Origin: Microbacterium sp.
GTDB lineage: Bacteria; Actinomycetota; Actinomycetes; Actinomycetales; Microbacteriaceae
Length of the DNA stretch: 23,761 nt
NCBI GenBank assembly: GCA_029267645.1
Contig: JAJUIM010000002.1
Location: 1 to 23,761 of the forward strand
Direction: 5' to 3'
The position numbers and the translations under genes are program-made. Numbering within the stretch: position 1 is the stretch's first letter; the number at the start of each line of letters is the position of its first letter. Below the pieces are notes generated by a model. It saw only the letters and a program-made list of their open reading frames with translations. It made no database searches and was not told the origin of the DNA. Of this stretch, positions 1 through 8,367 are shown in pieces.

Positions 1-923
1 ATCGTCTCGGGATGCGAGTTGACATAGCCGATCGTGCCGCGCACATCGACTTCCTTCATCACGAGCTTGTGCATGTCGAAGGATGCGGGCTTGCCCCAGA
101 TCGACACGACGACCACGACGCCCGTGGGCCGCACGGCGTCCATCAGCGTGTCGAAGACGACCTGCACCGAGGTGCACTCGAACGCGACGTCGGCGCCCTT
201 GCCGCCGGTGAGGCGCTTCACTTCGTCGACGACATCGACTGCGGCCGGATCGAGCGCGTGATCCGCGACGCCCGCATCGATCGCCTTCTGCCGCCGCAGC
301 GACGAGAGCTCAGACACGACGACCGTCACGCCGAGGGCGTGCAGGACCGTCGCGGTGAGCAGTCCGATCGGCCCCGCCCCGCCGACGACGGCGACTTGGC
401 CCGCCTGGACACCCGAGCGCTTGACCGCGTGATAGGCGACCGAGAGCGGCTCTATCAGCGCAGCCTCGTCGAGCGGCACATCGTTCGAGATCTTGTGCAC
501 CCACCGGCGCTTGACGACAATGTTCTCCGCCAGGCCGCCACCGCAGCCGCCCAGTCCGATGAAGTTCATGTCCGGCGACAGGTGGTAGTCATTCGAGGCC
601 GGACTTGTATCGACGTCGTCGCGGATAATGTACGGCTCGACGACCACGTGATCGCCGACCTCGAGATCCGTCACTCCCTCCCCGACCTCAGAAATCGTTC
701 CCGAGAACTCGTGGCCGAGCGTGACGGGAGCGTCCTCTCCCGAGATGGGATGCGGGTGCCCGTGCGGAGGCACGAAGATCGGCCCGTCGAGGTACTCGTG
801 CAGGTCGGTGCCGCAGATGCCGCACCACGCCACGTCGATGCGGACGGTGCCGGGCTCCAACTTCTGCTGCTCGATGTCCTCGATGCGGATGTCGCCGCGG
901 TCGTAGAAGCGTGCTGCCTTCAT
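1..923 (-). CDS. Zinc-dependent alcohol dehydrogenase, 2,3-butanediol dehydrogenase-like (C-terminus outside window)
   Basis: Medium-chain dehydrogenase/reductase that should oxidise a secondary alcohol or diol with NAD(P) in the cytoplasm. The visible 307 residues start at ATG 921-923, with AGAGGA eight bases upstream. The catalytic zinc region reads WCGICGTDLHE (Cys37), followed by GHEFSG near residue 70. The cofactor fold has GGAGPIG near residue 175. The four-cysteine structural zinc lobe of classical alcohol dehydrogenases is absent; the stretch DYHLSPDMNFIGLGG sits there instead, as in bacterial 2,3-butanediol dehydrogenases. These are about 350 residues long, so roughly 45 residues are missing at the left edge. 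The gene is divergent from another alcohol dehydrogenase across 195 bp. Family is secure; the substrate is inferred and could be another polyol. Confidence 0.85.
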   Translation of the reverse strand, partial: MKAARFYDRGDIRIEDIEQQKLEPGTVRIDVAWCGICGTDLHEYLDGPIFVPPHGHPHPISGEDAPVTLGHEFSGTISEVGEGVTDLEVGDHVVVEPYIIRDDVDTSPASNDYHLSPDMNFIGLGGCGGGLAENIVVKRRWVHKISNDVPLDEAALIEPLSVAYHAVKRSGVQAGQVAVVGGAGPIGLLTATVLHALGVTVVVSELSSLRRQKAIDAGVADHALDPAAVDVVDEVKRLTGGKGADVAFECTSVQVVFDTLMDAVRPTGVVVVVSIWGKPASFDMHKLVMKEVDVRGTIGYVNSHPET

Positions 924-984
924 CGTTCTCGTCCTCTCATGGAATGACGGTGAATCGTGTGCGATCCACGATCTATGCTACCTC

Positions 985-1000
985 TGTCGATCAGTCGACA
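985..1000. promoter_or_regulatory. Palindrome in the divergent alcohol dehydrogenase promoter region
   Basis: TGTCGA and TCGACA form perfect six-base inverted arms around a four-base centre. They lie in the 195 bp between two divergent dehydrogenase starts (923 minus, 1119 plus). A TATGCT hexamer just to the left (974-979) could be a plus-strand -10 element. Position and symmetry suit a repressor site serving both genes, but no regulator gene is adjacent and the site occurs once, so the call is tentative. Confidence 0.3.
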
Positions 1001-1118
1001 CCAGGGCCCGTTCGCGTCCCAGAGGGGTCCCGTCAGCACCTGGCTCGGCGACCGCCCCGCGACGCGATCCGTGGCAACCTGGGTTTCTCCCCTCCCGACC
1101 GATCGACAGGAGTTCCCC

Positions 1119-2159
1119 ATGCTCACCGTCAACGCCTACGGAGCGACGTCCGCGACCGCTCCCCTCGTGCCCCTCACGATCGAGCGCCGCGACGTCGGCC
1201 CGAACGACGTGCTCATCGCGATCCGCTACGCCGGCATCTGCCACAGCGACATCCACACGGTCCGCGGCGAATGGGGCCCCATCGCCTACCCGCAGGTCGT
1301 CGGCCACGAGATCGTCGGCGAGGTCGTCGAGGTCGGATCCGACGTCACGAAGCATGCCGTCGGCGACCGCGTCGGCGTGGGCTGCATGGTCAACTCGTGC
1401 GGCGAGTGCGACGCCTGCCTCGCGGGCGACGAGCACATGTGCGCGAAGGGCAACACGCAGACCTACGCGTCGGTCGACCGCGACGGCACGATCACGCAGG
1501 GCGGCTACTCGACCCACGTCGTGGTCGACGAGGACTTCGTGCTGAAGGTGCCCGAGTCGATCCCCTACGAGCAGGCCGCTCCCCTGCTGTGCGCCGGCAT
1601 CACGACGTACTCGCCGCTCGCCCGCTGGGGCGCAGGCCCCGGCAAGCGCGTCGCGGTCGTCGGCATGGGCGGCCTCGGCCACATGGCCGTGAAGATCGCC
1701 GTCGCGATGGGCGCCGACGTCACGGTGCTCTCCCGCACGGCGTCCAAGCGCGACGACGCTCTCGCCTTCGGCGCCACGGCCCACGTCGCGACGGGCGAGG
1801 AAGGCGCGCTCGAGTCGGTGCGCGGATCCTTCGACCTCATCATCAACACCGTGAGCGCGAAGCTCGACATCGACGCCTACCTCGCGACGCTTCGCCCCTT
1901 CGGCACGCTCGTCAACGTGGGCGCACCGCCCGAGGCGCTGCCCGTGCAGGTGTTCTCGCTCATCATGGGTAACAAGGCGTTCGTGGGCTCGAACATCGGC
2001 TCGATCCGCGAGACGCAGGAGATGCTCGACTTCTGCGCCGAGCACGGCATCGCGCCAGAGACCGAGCTCATCTCGGCCGACCGCATCAACGAGGCCTACG
2101 AGCGCGTGCTCGCGAGCGACGTGCGCTACCGCTTCGTCATCGACACCGCCACGCTGTAG
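1119..2159 (+). CDS. NAD(P)-dependent zinc alcohol dehydrogenase, YahK/CAD type
   Basis: A 346-residue cytoplasmic medium-chain alcohol dehydrogenase of the cinnamyl-alcohol-dehydrogenase-like group, which usually reduces aldehydes with NADPH. The catalytic zinc site is visible as GICHSD (Cys41) and GHE (His63, Glu64). The structural zinc lobe is complete, with Cys94, Cys97, Cys100 and Cys108. The Rossmann motif GMGGLGH lies near residues 176-182. Length is normal for the family. The frame is open further upstream, but ATG 1119 is preferred because GACAGGAG lies just before it and the protein N-terminus fits the family from here. It is transcribed away from the other dehydrogenase and followed by a strong hairpin, so it is probably monocistronic. 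Substrate is not determined by sequence. Confidence 0.9.
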   Translation: MLTVNAYGATSATAPLVPLTIERRDVGPNDVLIAIRYAGICHSDIHTVRGEWGPIAYPQVVGHEIVGEVVEVGSDVTKHAVGDRVGVGCMVNSCGECDACLAGDEHMCAKGNTQTYASVDRDGTITQGGYSTHVVVDEDFVLKVPESIPYEQAAPLLCAGITTYSPLARWGAGPGKRVAVVGMGGLGHMAVKIAVAMGADVTVLSRTASKRDDALAFGATAHVATGEEGALESVRGSFDLIINTVSAKLDIDAYLATLRPFGTLVNVGAPPEALPVQVFSLIMGNKAFVGSNIGSIRETQEMLDFCAEHGIAPETELISADRINEAYERVLASDVRYRFVIDTATL

Positions 2160-2188
2160 TCCCCTCCCCTTCCCCCCTCTCCCCCCAA

Positions 2189-2269
2189 CACAACGCAGTC
2201 AATCCGTCGGCGACACGCCGGAGAGCGGGCCCCAGCCCGGGGCCGGCTCTCGGGATTGACTGCGTTGTG
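2189..2269 (+). terminator. Long hairpin after the YahK-type dehydrogenase
   Basis: A perfect 17-bp inverted repeat has its left arm at 2189-2205 and its right arm at 2253-2269. Inside it are a small CGGCG/CGCCG hairpin and a larger arm pair (GAGAGC with GCTCTC around GGCCCC/GGGGCC). A short T run follows (GGGTTTTAG). It begins 30 bases after the dehydrogenase stop and ends 18 bases before the next start. The simplest role is intrinsic termination. The branched shape and long perfect outer stem are more than a terminator needs, so it may be a copy of an intergenic palindromic repeat. Confidence 0.65.
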
Positions 2270-2287
2270 GGTTTTAGACTCGCTCCC

Positions 2288-2761
2288 GTGACCCTGGAAC
2301 CCCTGCTGCGGCGCGTCGACCGCTTCGCCGGCGGGCGGCACAGGGATCACCGCGTCGCCCCGAGCGACGACCCCCGCGCCGCGCGCGCCCTGCGCGCCGT
2401 GGCGTGGATCCTCGCGGGCTGCACCGCGCTCGGCGTCGCGACGGTCGGCGTCGCGCTCGTGCTCGCGGCCGACGGCGAGGCGCCCGGCTTCGTCGTGTGG
2501 ATGCGCTGCCTCGTGCTGCTCGGCATCACGGCCAGCCTGTTCTACTTCCTCTGGCGGGCCCGCCTCGGCTGGTACTGGGCCTTCCGCCGGCTGCAGCTGT
2601 TTACGCGCGTCTTCCCGATCGTCGCGGTCGTGCTCGCCCTCATCCCTGGCCTCTTCCCCGGGTGGGTCATCGCCGAGCAGCTCATCTTCGCGGGCCTGCT
2701 CATCGCGGCCCAGGCGCTGCTGTTCTCGCGCCCCGTCAGGGCTGCGTTTCCGGCGCCGTAG
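2288..2761 (+). CDS. Small integral membrane protein of unknown function
   Basis: A 157-residue protein starting at GTG 2288, chosen over an in-frame GTG at 2267 because the latter lies inside the hairpin arm. A basic, soluble N-terminus of about 40 residues precedes four hydrophobic segments, roughly residues 41-65, 72-92, 107-125 and 130-150. The spacing fits a four-helix membrane protein. I recognise no functional motif. Its 3' end overlaps the 3' end of the convergent lytic transglycosylase gene by 26 bases. Confidence 0.7.
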   Translation: MTLEPLLRRVDRFAGGRHRDHRVAPSDDPRAARALRAVAWILAGCTALGVATVGVALVLAADGEAPGFVVWMRCLVLLGITASLFYFLWRARLGWYWAFRRLQLFTRVFPIVAVVLALIPGLFPGWVIAEQLIFAGLLIAAQALLFSRPVRAAFPAP

Positions 2762-3500
2762 CGGCCTCCGCATAGCGCTCGGCGGCCGTTGCCACGCGCA
2801 CCTGGTAGTCGAACATGTCGTTGTACGACCGCACCGCGCGCACCCAGCTCTCCTCCGTCGCGAGCGTGCCGTCGATCCGGCAGAGGTACGTCGCGGCGGT
2901 CGCGGCCGCGTCGTCGATGCTGTGCGGATCCGCCGTGCCGTCGCCCGACGCGTCGACGCCCCAGATGCGCCACGTCTCGGGGATGAACTGCAGCGGTCCG
3001 ACCGCGCGATCCCACTCCGTGTCGCCGTCGATCTCGCCGCCGTCGGTGTCGGGGATCGCCATCGTGTCGTTCCTGCCGTCGAGCGGGATCCCGATGATCG
3101 CGGGCCGGGCGACGCCGTCGGCGTCGATCGCGCCGCCCTGCAGCGTGCCGTGATGGCTCTCGACCCATCCGATGCCGGCGAGCGTGTTCCAGCCGACCTC
3201 GCAGCCCTCCGCGCGCACGCGGGCGTCGGCCGCGACATACGCGGCGAGCGCGCGCTCGGGGATCCCCGTCGCCTCCGCCGTGCGACCGAGCCATTCGGGA
3301 TCGTCTTCGGCGGCGGCGGGTGTCGCAACGCTTACCTGGCGCTCCGGCTCGGGCGCGATGTCGTCGATGTCGATCGGATCGAACGAGATCGAGTTGATGA
3401 TCGCGATCACGCCGATGACACCCAGCGCCCCGACGCCGCCGAGGAGGGCGACCGCGCCGAGCGCGATTCCGACCGTCCGCTTCGCACCCACCGGATCCAT
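2736..3500 (-). CDS. Membrane-anchored lytic transglycosylase (MltB/SLT_2-like)
   Basis: A 254-residue protein predicted to cleave the glycan strand of peptidoglycan outside the membrane. One transmembrane anchor spans about residues 9-35 after a short basic N-terminus, followed by an acidic linker and the enzymatic domain from about residue 68. The probable catalytic glutamate is Glu114 in GIGWVESHHG. The family motif AVGPLQFIPETW lies near residues 165-180. A DASGDGTADPHSIDDAA stretch resembles the calcium-binding or substrate loop of SLT_2 proteins. Cys100 and a Cys in ATYLCRID may form a disulfide. Start is ATG 3498-3500. It is convergent with the upstream membrane protein and divergent from the small gene at 3602. 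Confidence 0.88.
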   Translation of the reverse strand: MDPVGAKRTVGIALGAVALLGGVGALGVIGVIAIINSISFDPIDIDDIAPEPERQVSVATPAAAEDDPEWLGRTAEATGIPERALAAYVAADARVRAEGCEVGWNTLAGIGWVESHHGTLQGGAIDADGVARPAIIGIPLDGRNDTMAIPDTDGGEIDGDTEWDRAVGPLQFIPETWRIWGVDASGDGTADPHSIDDAAATAATYLCRIDGTLATEESWVRAVRSYNDMFDYQVRVATAAERYAEAATAPETQP

Positions 3501-3601
3501 TGTCGCCGACGGCGGCCGGGAGATCGCCGCCGCTGGGCCGTCTTATCTGTGGCCCAGAATCCGCGGGGCGGTTCTCGGCCGGGATCGGGCATGATCAAGA
3601 G

Positions 3602-3874
3602 GTGACAGAGGAACACCACGCGCAGCGGGACGGCGTCGGGATCGCCGCCTTCCTTCTCGGCCTTCTCGCGGTCGTCTGCGCGCTCGTCCCCGTCATCGGC
3701 GAGGTGATCGCGCTCGTGCCGTCGGTCGCGGCGATCGGGCTCGGGATCCTCGGCGTGCGCCGTCACGAGCAGGGCCACGCCGCGAAGGCGGGCCTCGCGG
3801 TCGCGGGCGCGCTCTGCGGCGGCCTCGCGCTCGCGATCATCGGCCTCATCTTCGCGATGTCGCACATGCCCTGA
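3602..3874 (+). CDS. Small DUF4190-like membrane protein
   Basis: A 90-residue protein starting at GTG 3602. Two hydrophobic segments, about residues 13-36 and 62-86, flank a short loop with GLGILGVRRHEQGHAAK, which resembles DUF4190 proteins of actinobacteria. An in-frame ATC/CTG-rich stretch upstream to 3500 would add 34 residues unlike a protein N-terminus, so the GTG is preferred. No spaced Shine-Dalgarno is visible (AAGAG abuts the GTG), so a leaderless or very short leader is possible. Function is unknown. The 100 bp to the divergent transglycosylase must carry both promoters. Confidence 0.72.
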   Translation: MTEEHHAQRDGVGIAAFLLGLLAVVCALVPVIGEVIALVPSVAAIGLGILGVRRHEQGHAAKAGLAVAGALCGGLALAIIGLIFAMSHMP

Positions 3875-3885
3875 CGGGCCGCCCG

Positions 3886-4722
3886 CTACATCTCCTCGTG
3901 CGTTTCGGGGTCGGCGCCCCAGATGCGCCCGCGCTCGAGCGCCGTCAGGCGCGCGACGTCGTCGTCCGACAGCGCGAAGCCGAACACGTCGGCGTTCTCG
4001 CGCTGGCGGTCGGGGTGGGCCGACTTCGGGATCGGCGTCGAGCCGATCTGCGTGTGCCAGCGCACGACGATCTGCGTCGGGGTGACGCCGTAGCTCTCGG
4101 CGAGCTCCGCGAGCAGAGGCTCTGCCAGCAGGTCGCTGCGGCGGCCGAGCGGGCTCCAGCTCTCGGTGCGGATGCCGTGCTCGGCGTGGAAGGCGCGCAG
4201 GGCGCCCTGCGGGAAGTACGGGTGCAGCTCGACCTGGTTGACGGCGGGCGTCACGCCCGTCTCGCCGATGAGGCGCTCGAGCATGGCCTCCGTGAAGTTC
4301 GAGACGCCGACCGAGCGCACGATGCCCTCCTCGCGCAGCGCGAGCATGCCGCGGAAGGTCTCGACGTACTTGTCGACGCTGGGGTTCGGCCAGTGGATGA
4401 GCAGCAGGTCGATGCGCCCGAGGCCGAGGGTCTCGTTCGACTCGCGACCCGAGGCGATCGCCTCGTCATAGCCGTGGTGGCGCCCGGGCACCTTCGTCGT
4501 GACGATGATCTCGTCGCGGTCGACCGAGCTGCGGCGCACGGCCTCGCCGACCTCGCGCTCGTTGCCGTAGTTCACGGCCGTGTCGACGACGCGGTAGCCC
4601 CCGTCGACGCCGGCCTGGATGGCGGCGATGCCTTCGTCGCCCGTGAGGCCGTAGGTGCCGAGGCCGACCTCGGCGAAGGGGTTGCCGTCGTTGAGGGTGA
4701 TCTGCGGGATGTTCAGCGTCAT
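3886..4722 (-). CDS. Aldo/keto reductase
   Basis: A 278-residue NADPH-dependent aldehyde/ketone reductase of the 2,5-diketo-D-gluconate reductase type (AKR5-like). The catalytic tetrad is complete: Asp47 and Tyr52 in VVDTAVNYGNE, Lys77 in TTKVPG, and His110 in LLIHWPNP. VGVSNF and IPKSAHPDR near the C-terminus match family signatures for structure and the NADP phosphate pocket. Start ATG 4720-4722 is preceded by GGAAGGAA at good spacing. The open frame runs much further upstream, but that part is the reverse complement of the phosphate transporter and not protein-like. It stands alone, 74 bp downstream of the phosphate transporter. Substrate is unknown; many homologues detoxify aldehydes. Confidence 0.92.
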   Translation of the reverse strand: MTLNIPQITLNDGNPFAEVGLGTYGLTGDEGIAAIQAGVDGGYRVVDTAVNYGNEREVGEAVRRSSVDRDEIIVTTKVPGRHHGYDEAIASGRESNETLGLGRIDLLLIHWPNPSVDKYVETFRGMLALREEGIVRSVGVSNFTEAMLERLIGETGVTPAVNQVELHPYFPQGALRAFHAEHGIRTESWSPLGRRSDLLAEPLLAELAESYGVTPTQIVVRWHTQIGSTPIPKSAHPDRQRENADVFGFALSDDDVARLTALERGRIWGADPETHEEM

Positions 4723-4796
4723 GCGAGCGTTCCTTCCGTGGGCGGTCGTTGCCTCTTCGAGCCTACGACCGCGCCCGGCGCGCGGCGCGGATCCCG

Positions 4797-6206
4797 TCAG
4801 AAGATCGCGCTCAGCGCGAGGTAGCCGACGGATCCGACGGCCGCCGCGGCGGGGAGCGTCACGACCCACGCGGTCGCGATGGGCTTCATGAGCTTCCAGT
4901 TCGCGGCGCGGTTGACGAGGCCGACGCCGAGGACGGCGCCGATGAGGATGTGCGTCGACGAGACGGGCAGGCCGAGGACCGAGGCGAGCATGACGACCGA
5001 CGCGGCCGCGAGCTCGGCCGAGAAGCCGCTCGCGGGGTGGATCTCGGTGATGCGCTGGCCGACGGTCGAGACGACCTTGCGGCCGATGAACCACAGGCCC
5101 GCGAGCAGCGCGACGCCGAACGTGATGAGGATCGGGCGGGGCAGCGCGGCCGTCGCGTTGACGGCGCCGCTGCGGAACACGTCGAGCACGGCCGCGAAGG
5201 GGCCGACGGCGTTCGCGATGTCGTTGGCGCCGTGGCTGAACGCGAAGACGCTCGCCGTGAAGACCTGCATCCACGAGAACAGCGTGAAGGCGGCCTTCTT
5301 GAACTTCTTCTTGCGCAGCGCCTGCGCGAAGACGTACACGCCCACCCACACGGCGATGCCGATCATGGCGAACACGAACGCGAGGATCGCGGGCTCGAGC
5401 TCGATCGCGAGGTTCGACAGCCCCTTCACGAGCAGCATGCCCGCGAGCACGACGGCGGCGACGGCCGCGACGAGCGGCACGAGGGTCTGCAGCGCCTTGT
5501 GCCCCTCCTCGCGGTCGCCCTCCGCGTGGCTCAGGATGAAGCGCTTGATGAGCCAGAAGATCGCGAAGGCGACGACGCCGCCGAGCAGCGGCGAGAGCAC
5601 CCACGAGACGACGATCTGGCCGATCTGGTCCCACTGCACCATCTCGAAGCCGCCGGATCCCGTAACGAACCCCATCGTCACGGCCGCGCCGACGATGCCG
5701 CCGATGATCGAGTGCGTCGTCGAGACGGGCCACCCCATGTAGGTCGCGAGGAACAGCCACAGCGCCGCGCCGAGCAGCGCCGACATCATGATGAACACGA
5801 GGTCGTCGGCATCCTGCGACACCGCAGACAGGTCCACGATCCCCGACCGCACGGTCTCGGTGACGGATCCGCCCGCGAGGACGGCGCCCGAGACCTCGAA
5901 CACGGCGGCGACGATGAGCGCCTGCTTCATCGTGAGCGTGCCGGATCCGACGCTCGTGCCGAAGGAATTCGCGACATCGTTGCCGCCGATGTTGAACGCC
6001 ATGAAGACGCCGAAGACGATCGCCGTGATCAGCAGCACGCGGTTCGTCTCGGGCGCGACCCACCCGAGCGACCACAGCACGAAGCTGACGAACGAGACGG
6101 CCAGCAGGCCGCCGAACGCGACGTGCCACCAGACATCGCCTTGCTGGCGGGAGCCGGCTGCGTCGGACTGATCGGGATCAGGCAGGGAGGGGGTGTCCTT
6201 CGCCAC
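4797..6206 (-). CDS. pit: Pit-family inorganic phosphate transporter
   Basis: A 469-residue multi-pass membrane protein of the Pho4/Pit family, which imports metal-phosphate using the proton gradient. The duplicated family signature is visible as [18 protein letters not shown] near residues 72-90 and [14 protein letters not shown] near 322-335, showing the internal repeat of two inverted halves. About ten hydrophobic segments are readable, with a charged loop near residues 225-245. GTG 6204-6206 is the likely start because GAGGAG lies eight bases upstream; the open frame extends 32 codons more without protein-like sequence. No PhoU-like partner gene is adjacent. Confidence 0.92.
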   Translation of the reverse strand: MAKDTPSLPDPDQSDAAGSRQQGDVWWHVAFGGLLAVSFVSFVLWSLGWVAPETNRVLLITAIVFGVFMAFNIGGNDVANSFGTSVGSGTLTMKQALIVAAVFEVSGAVLAGGSVTETVRSGIVDLSAVSQDADDLVFIMMSALLGAALWLFLATYMGWPVSTTHSIIGGIVGAAVTMGFVTGSGGFEMVQWDQIGQIVVSWVLSPLLGGVVAFAIFWLIKRFILSHAEGDREEGHKALQTLVPLVAAVAAVVLAGMLLVKGLSNLAIELEPAILAFVFAMIGIAVWVGVYVFAQALRKKKFKKAAFTLFSWMQVFTASVFAFSHGANDIANAVGPFAAVLDVFRSGAVNATAALPRPILITFGVALLAGLWFIGRKVVSTVGQRITEIHPASGFSAELAAASVVMLASVLGLPVSSTHILIGAVLGVGLVNRAANWKLMKPIATAWVVTLPAAAAVGSVGYLALSAIF

Positions 6207-6335
6207 CGAGAGCGCTCCTCGTTCACGCGATGCCGGCGACCGTTCGACGTCGGCGCCATGGCACACCCGTGGGCGAACTCGTGGCGAAGAAAAGCGTAAC
6301 AACCGGTGAATCGGCCACCCCGCACGCCGCCTGAG

Positions 6336-7244
6336 TCAGGCGCGCACGGCGGGCGGCGCGGGCCGCACGGCGAGCACGACGAGCGCGGCGCCGAGCAGCG
6401 CGATGCCGATCCATCCGGTGACGGAGAGCCGCTCCCCCACGACCGCGACCGCGAGGATCGTCGCGGCGGCCGGCTCGATGAGCGTGATGGTCGTCGCGGT
6501 GCTCGCGCGGATCCTGCTCAGGCCGATGCCGAAGAGCACGTACCCGAGGAACATCGGCACGACCGCCATGTACGCCGCCACGCCGAAGGCCGCGGCGCTC
6601 GCGACGAGCGGCGCGCCCGTCGCGGCGAGCACGGGGAGCAGGAGGATCCCGCCCGCGCCGAACACGGATCCCATCGCCGCCGCGCGCGGCACGCCCGCCG
6701 CCATGAGCGACTGCGCGACCCACGAGTACGTTGCGTACGTGAGGCCCGCAACGAGGCCGAGCACGATGCCGATGACCGTGTCGACCGCGGATCCGCCGGC
6801 CGCGTCCTTGCCCGCGCTCAGCAGCGCGCTGCCGACGATGCCGAGGCCCGCCGCCAGCATCCAGCGGCGTGTGAGGGGATGCCCGTCGACGACGCGCTCG
6901 ATGACGCCCGACGCGAGCGGCGCCGAGGCGAGCGACACGACCGATCCGATCGCGACGCCCGCGAGGCGCATCGAGCTGTAGAACGCGAGCGGGTAGATCG
7001 CGACGGCGACCGCGCCGAGCGCGACGAGGCCCCACCGCGCGCGGATCGCCGGCCAGGCGGCGCGCAGCGGTCCGATCGCGATGAGCGCCTGCAGGATCCC
7101 GCCGACGCCGAGCGCCGCCGATCCGATCGCGAGCGGCCCCGCCTCGGGCGCGAACGTCGCGGCCGTGCCCGTCGTGCCCCACAGCAGCCCTGTCACTGCG
7201 ACGGCGAGCGCGCCGACGGCAGCGGAACGATCGGTCGCAGGCAT
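6336..7244 (-). CDS. EamA/DMT-family transporter
   Basis: A 302-residue, ten-helix drug/metabolite exporter of the EamA (RhaT) type. Two similar halves of about five helices each are seen, with the typical ends IVGSALL in the first half and GERLSVTGWIGIALLGAALV in the second. Substrate cannot be read from sequence; relatives export amino acids or metabolites. ATG 7242-7244 has no clear Shine-Dalgarno, but a TACGCT hexamer lies eight bases upstream, which would suit a leaderless transcript. The short palindrome CGCCTGAGTCAGGCG overlaps the stop codon and could aid termination. Confidence 0.88.
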   Translation of the reverse strand: MPATDRSAAVGALAVAVTGLLWGTTGTAATFAPEAGPLAIGSAALGVGGILQALIAIGPLRAAWPAIRARWGLVALGAVAVAIYPLAFYSSMRLAGVAIGSVVSLASAPLASGVIERVVDGHPLTRRWMLAAGLGIVGSALLSAGKDAAGGSAVDTVIGIVLGLVAGLTYATYSWVAQSLMAAGVPRAAAMGSVFGAGGILLLPVLAATGAPLVASAAAFGVAAYMAVVPMFLGYVLFGIGLSRIRASTATTITLIEPAAATILAVAVVGERLSVTGWIGIALLGAALVVLAVRPAPPAVRA

Positions 7245-7259
7245 CGCCGATCAGCGTAG

Positions 7260-7300
7260 CGGGGCGCCCGGCCGATGACGTGCATCGACCGGGCGCCCCG
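7260..7300 (-). terminator. Hairpin terminator after the CNNM pair
   Basis: Two 18-base arms, 7260-7277 and 7283-7300, are reverse complements apart from one position that can form a G-U pair, with a five-base loop ACGTG. The stem is almost entirely GC. It lies 20 bases past the stop of the minus-strand gene at 7321 and just before the start of the EamA gene, so it should separate the two transcripts. No long T tract follows, as is common in actinobacteria. Confidence 0.7.
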
Positions 7301-7320
7301 GATCCAGCTGCTCGCGACCG

Positions 7321-8367
7321 CTACGCGGCGCGGGAGGTCATGTCCTCCACCTCGCCCACGAGGATCTCGATGACGTCCTCGAGGTACAGCAGGCCGACCG
7401 TGCGGCCGTGCTCGTCGAGCGTGCGCGCGACGTGGGCGCCGCGCTGGCGCAGGAGCGCGAGGGCGTCCTCGAGCTCGGCCGTGCGCGAGACCGTCGCGAG
7501 GCGCCGGCGGCGCTTCTCGGGGATCGGCGCGCGAAACGCCTCGGGCGTCGCGAGATCCATGACGTCCTTCATATGCACGTATGAGTCGGGCTCGCCGTCG
7601 GCGTCGGTGAGGATGTACCGCGAGTAGCCGTGCGCAGCGACCGCGGACTGCACGTCCGCCGGCGTCGCCGAGGCGGGCAGGAGCACGATGTCGCCGAGCG
7701 GCACGTCGACGTCGGCGACGGTCTTCTCGGTGAACTCGAACACGCCTGCGAGCGTGCCCGAGGCGTCCTCGAGGGTGCCCTCGCGGCGCGACTGCTCGAC
7801 GATGTTCGCGACCTCGTCGAGCGTGTACGTGCTCGTCGCCTCGTCCTTCGGCTGCACGCCGAAGAGGCGCAGGATCCCGTTGGCCGCCGTGTTCAGCGTC
7901 CAGATCACCGGCCCCAAGACCCGCGACACCGCCACGAGCGCGGGCGCGAGGATCAGCGCGGCGCGGTCGGGCACCGAGAACGCGATGTTCTTCGGGATCA
8001 TCTCGCCGAACACGACGTGCAGGAACGTCACGAACGCCAGCGCGATCGCGAACGAGATGATGCCGACGAGCTCGGGCGTGAGGCCCGTGAGCCCCAGCGG
8101 CACCTCGAGCAGGTGGTGGATCGCCGGCTCGCTCACGTTGAGGATGAGCAGCGAGCAGACCGTGATGCCGAGCTGGCTCGTGGCGAGCATGAGCGTGGCG
8201 TGCTCCATCGCCCACAGCGTCGTCTTGGCGGCGCGGCTGCCCCGCTCGGCGCGCGGCTCGATCTGCGATCGGCGGGCGGAGATGACGGCGAACTCAGCGC
8301 CGACGAAGAACGCGTTGCCGACCAGCAGCACGACGAGCCAGATGACTCCCCAGACGTCCTCACTCAT
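7321..8367 (-). CDS. CNNM/CorC-like membrane protein (hemolysin family, short form)
   Basis: A 348-residue protein with an N-terminal DUF21/CNNM membrane domain (about residues 1-185, carrying GEMIPKNIAFSVPDRA) followed by a CBS-domain pair (about 205-335). The C-terminal CorC_HlyC domain of longer relatives is absent. Family members are linked to Mg2+ or divalent cation export; older annotations call them hemolysins. The start codon overlaps the 3' end of the upstream paralogue by eight bases, implying [13 protein letters not shown] coupling and perhaps a heteromeric complex. A strong hairpin follows. Confidence 0.88.
   Translation of the reverse strand: MSEDVWGVIWLVVLLVGNAFFVGAEFAVISARRSQIEPRAERGSRAAKTTLWAMEHATLMLATSQLGITVCSLLILNVSEPAIHHLLEVPLGLTGLTPELVGIISFAIALAFVTFLHVVFGEMIPKNIAFSVPDRAALILAPALVAVSRVLGPVIWTLNTAANGILRLFGVQPKDEATSTYTLDEVANIVEQSRREGTLEDASGTLAGVFEFTEKTVADVDVPLGDIVLLPASATPADVQSAVAAHGYSRYILTDADGEPDSYVHMKDVMDLATPEAFRAPIPEKRRRRLATVSRTAELEDALALLRQRGAHVARTLDEHGRTVGLLYLEDVIEILVGEVEDMTSRAA

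Noticed and set aside
957-1118. Extension of the YahK-type dehydrogenase by 54 residues
   Set aside because: Not protein-like for this family, and the good ribosome-binding site lies before ATG 1119.
3886-6129. A 747-codon minus-strand frame joining the aldo/keto reductase to a long upstream part
   Set aside because: The upstream part is arginine/histidine-rich and lies over the Pit gene in another frame; only the last 278 codons are protein-like.
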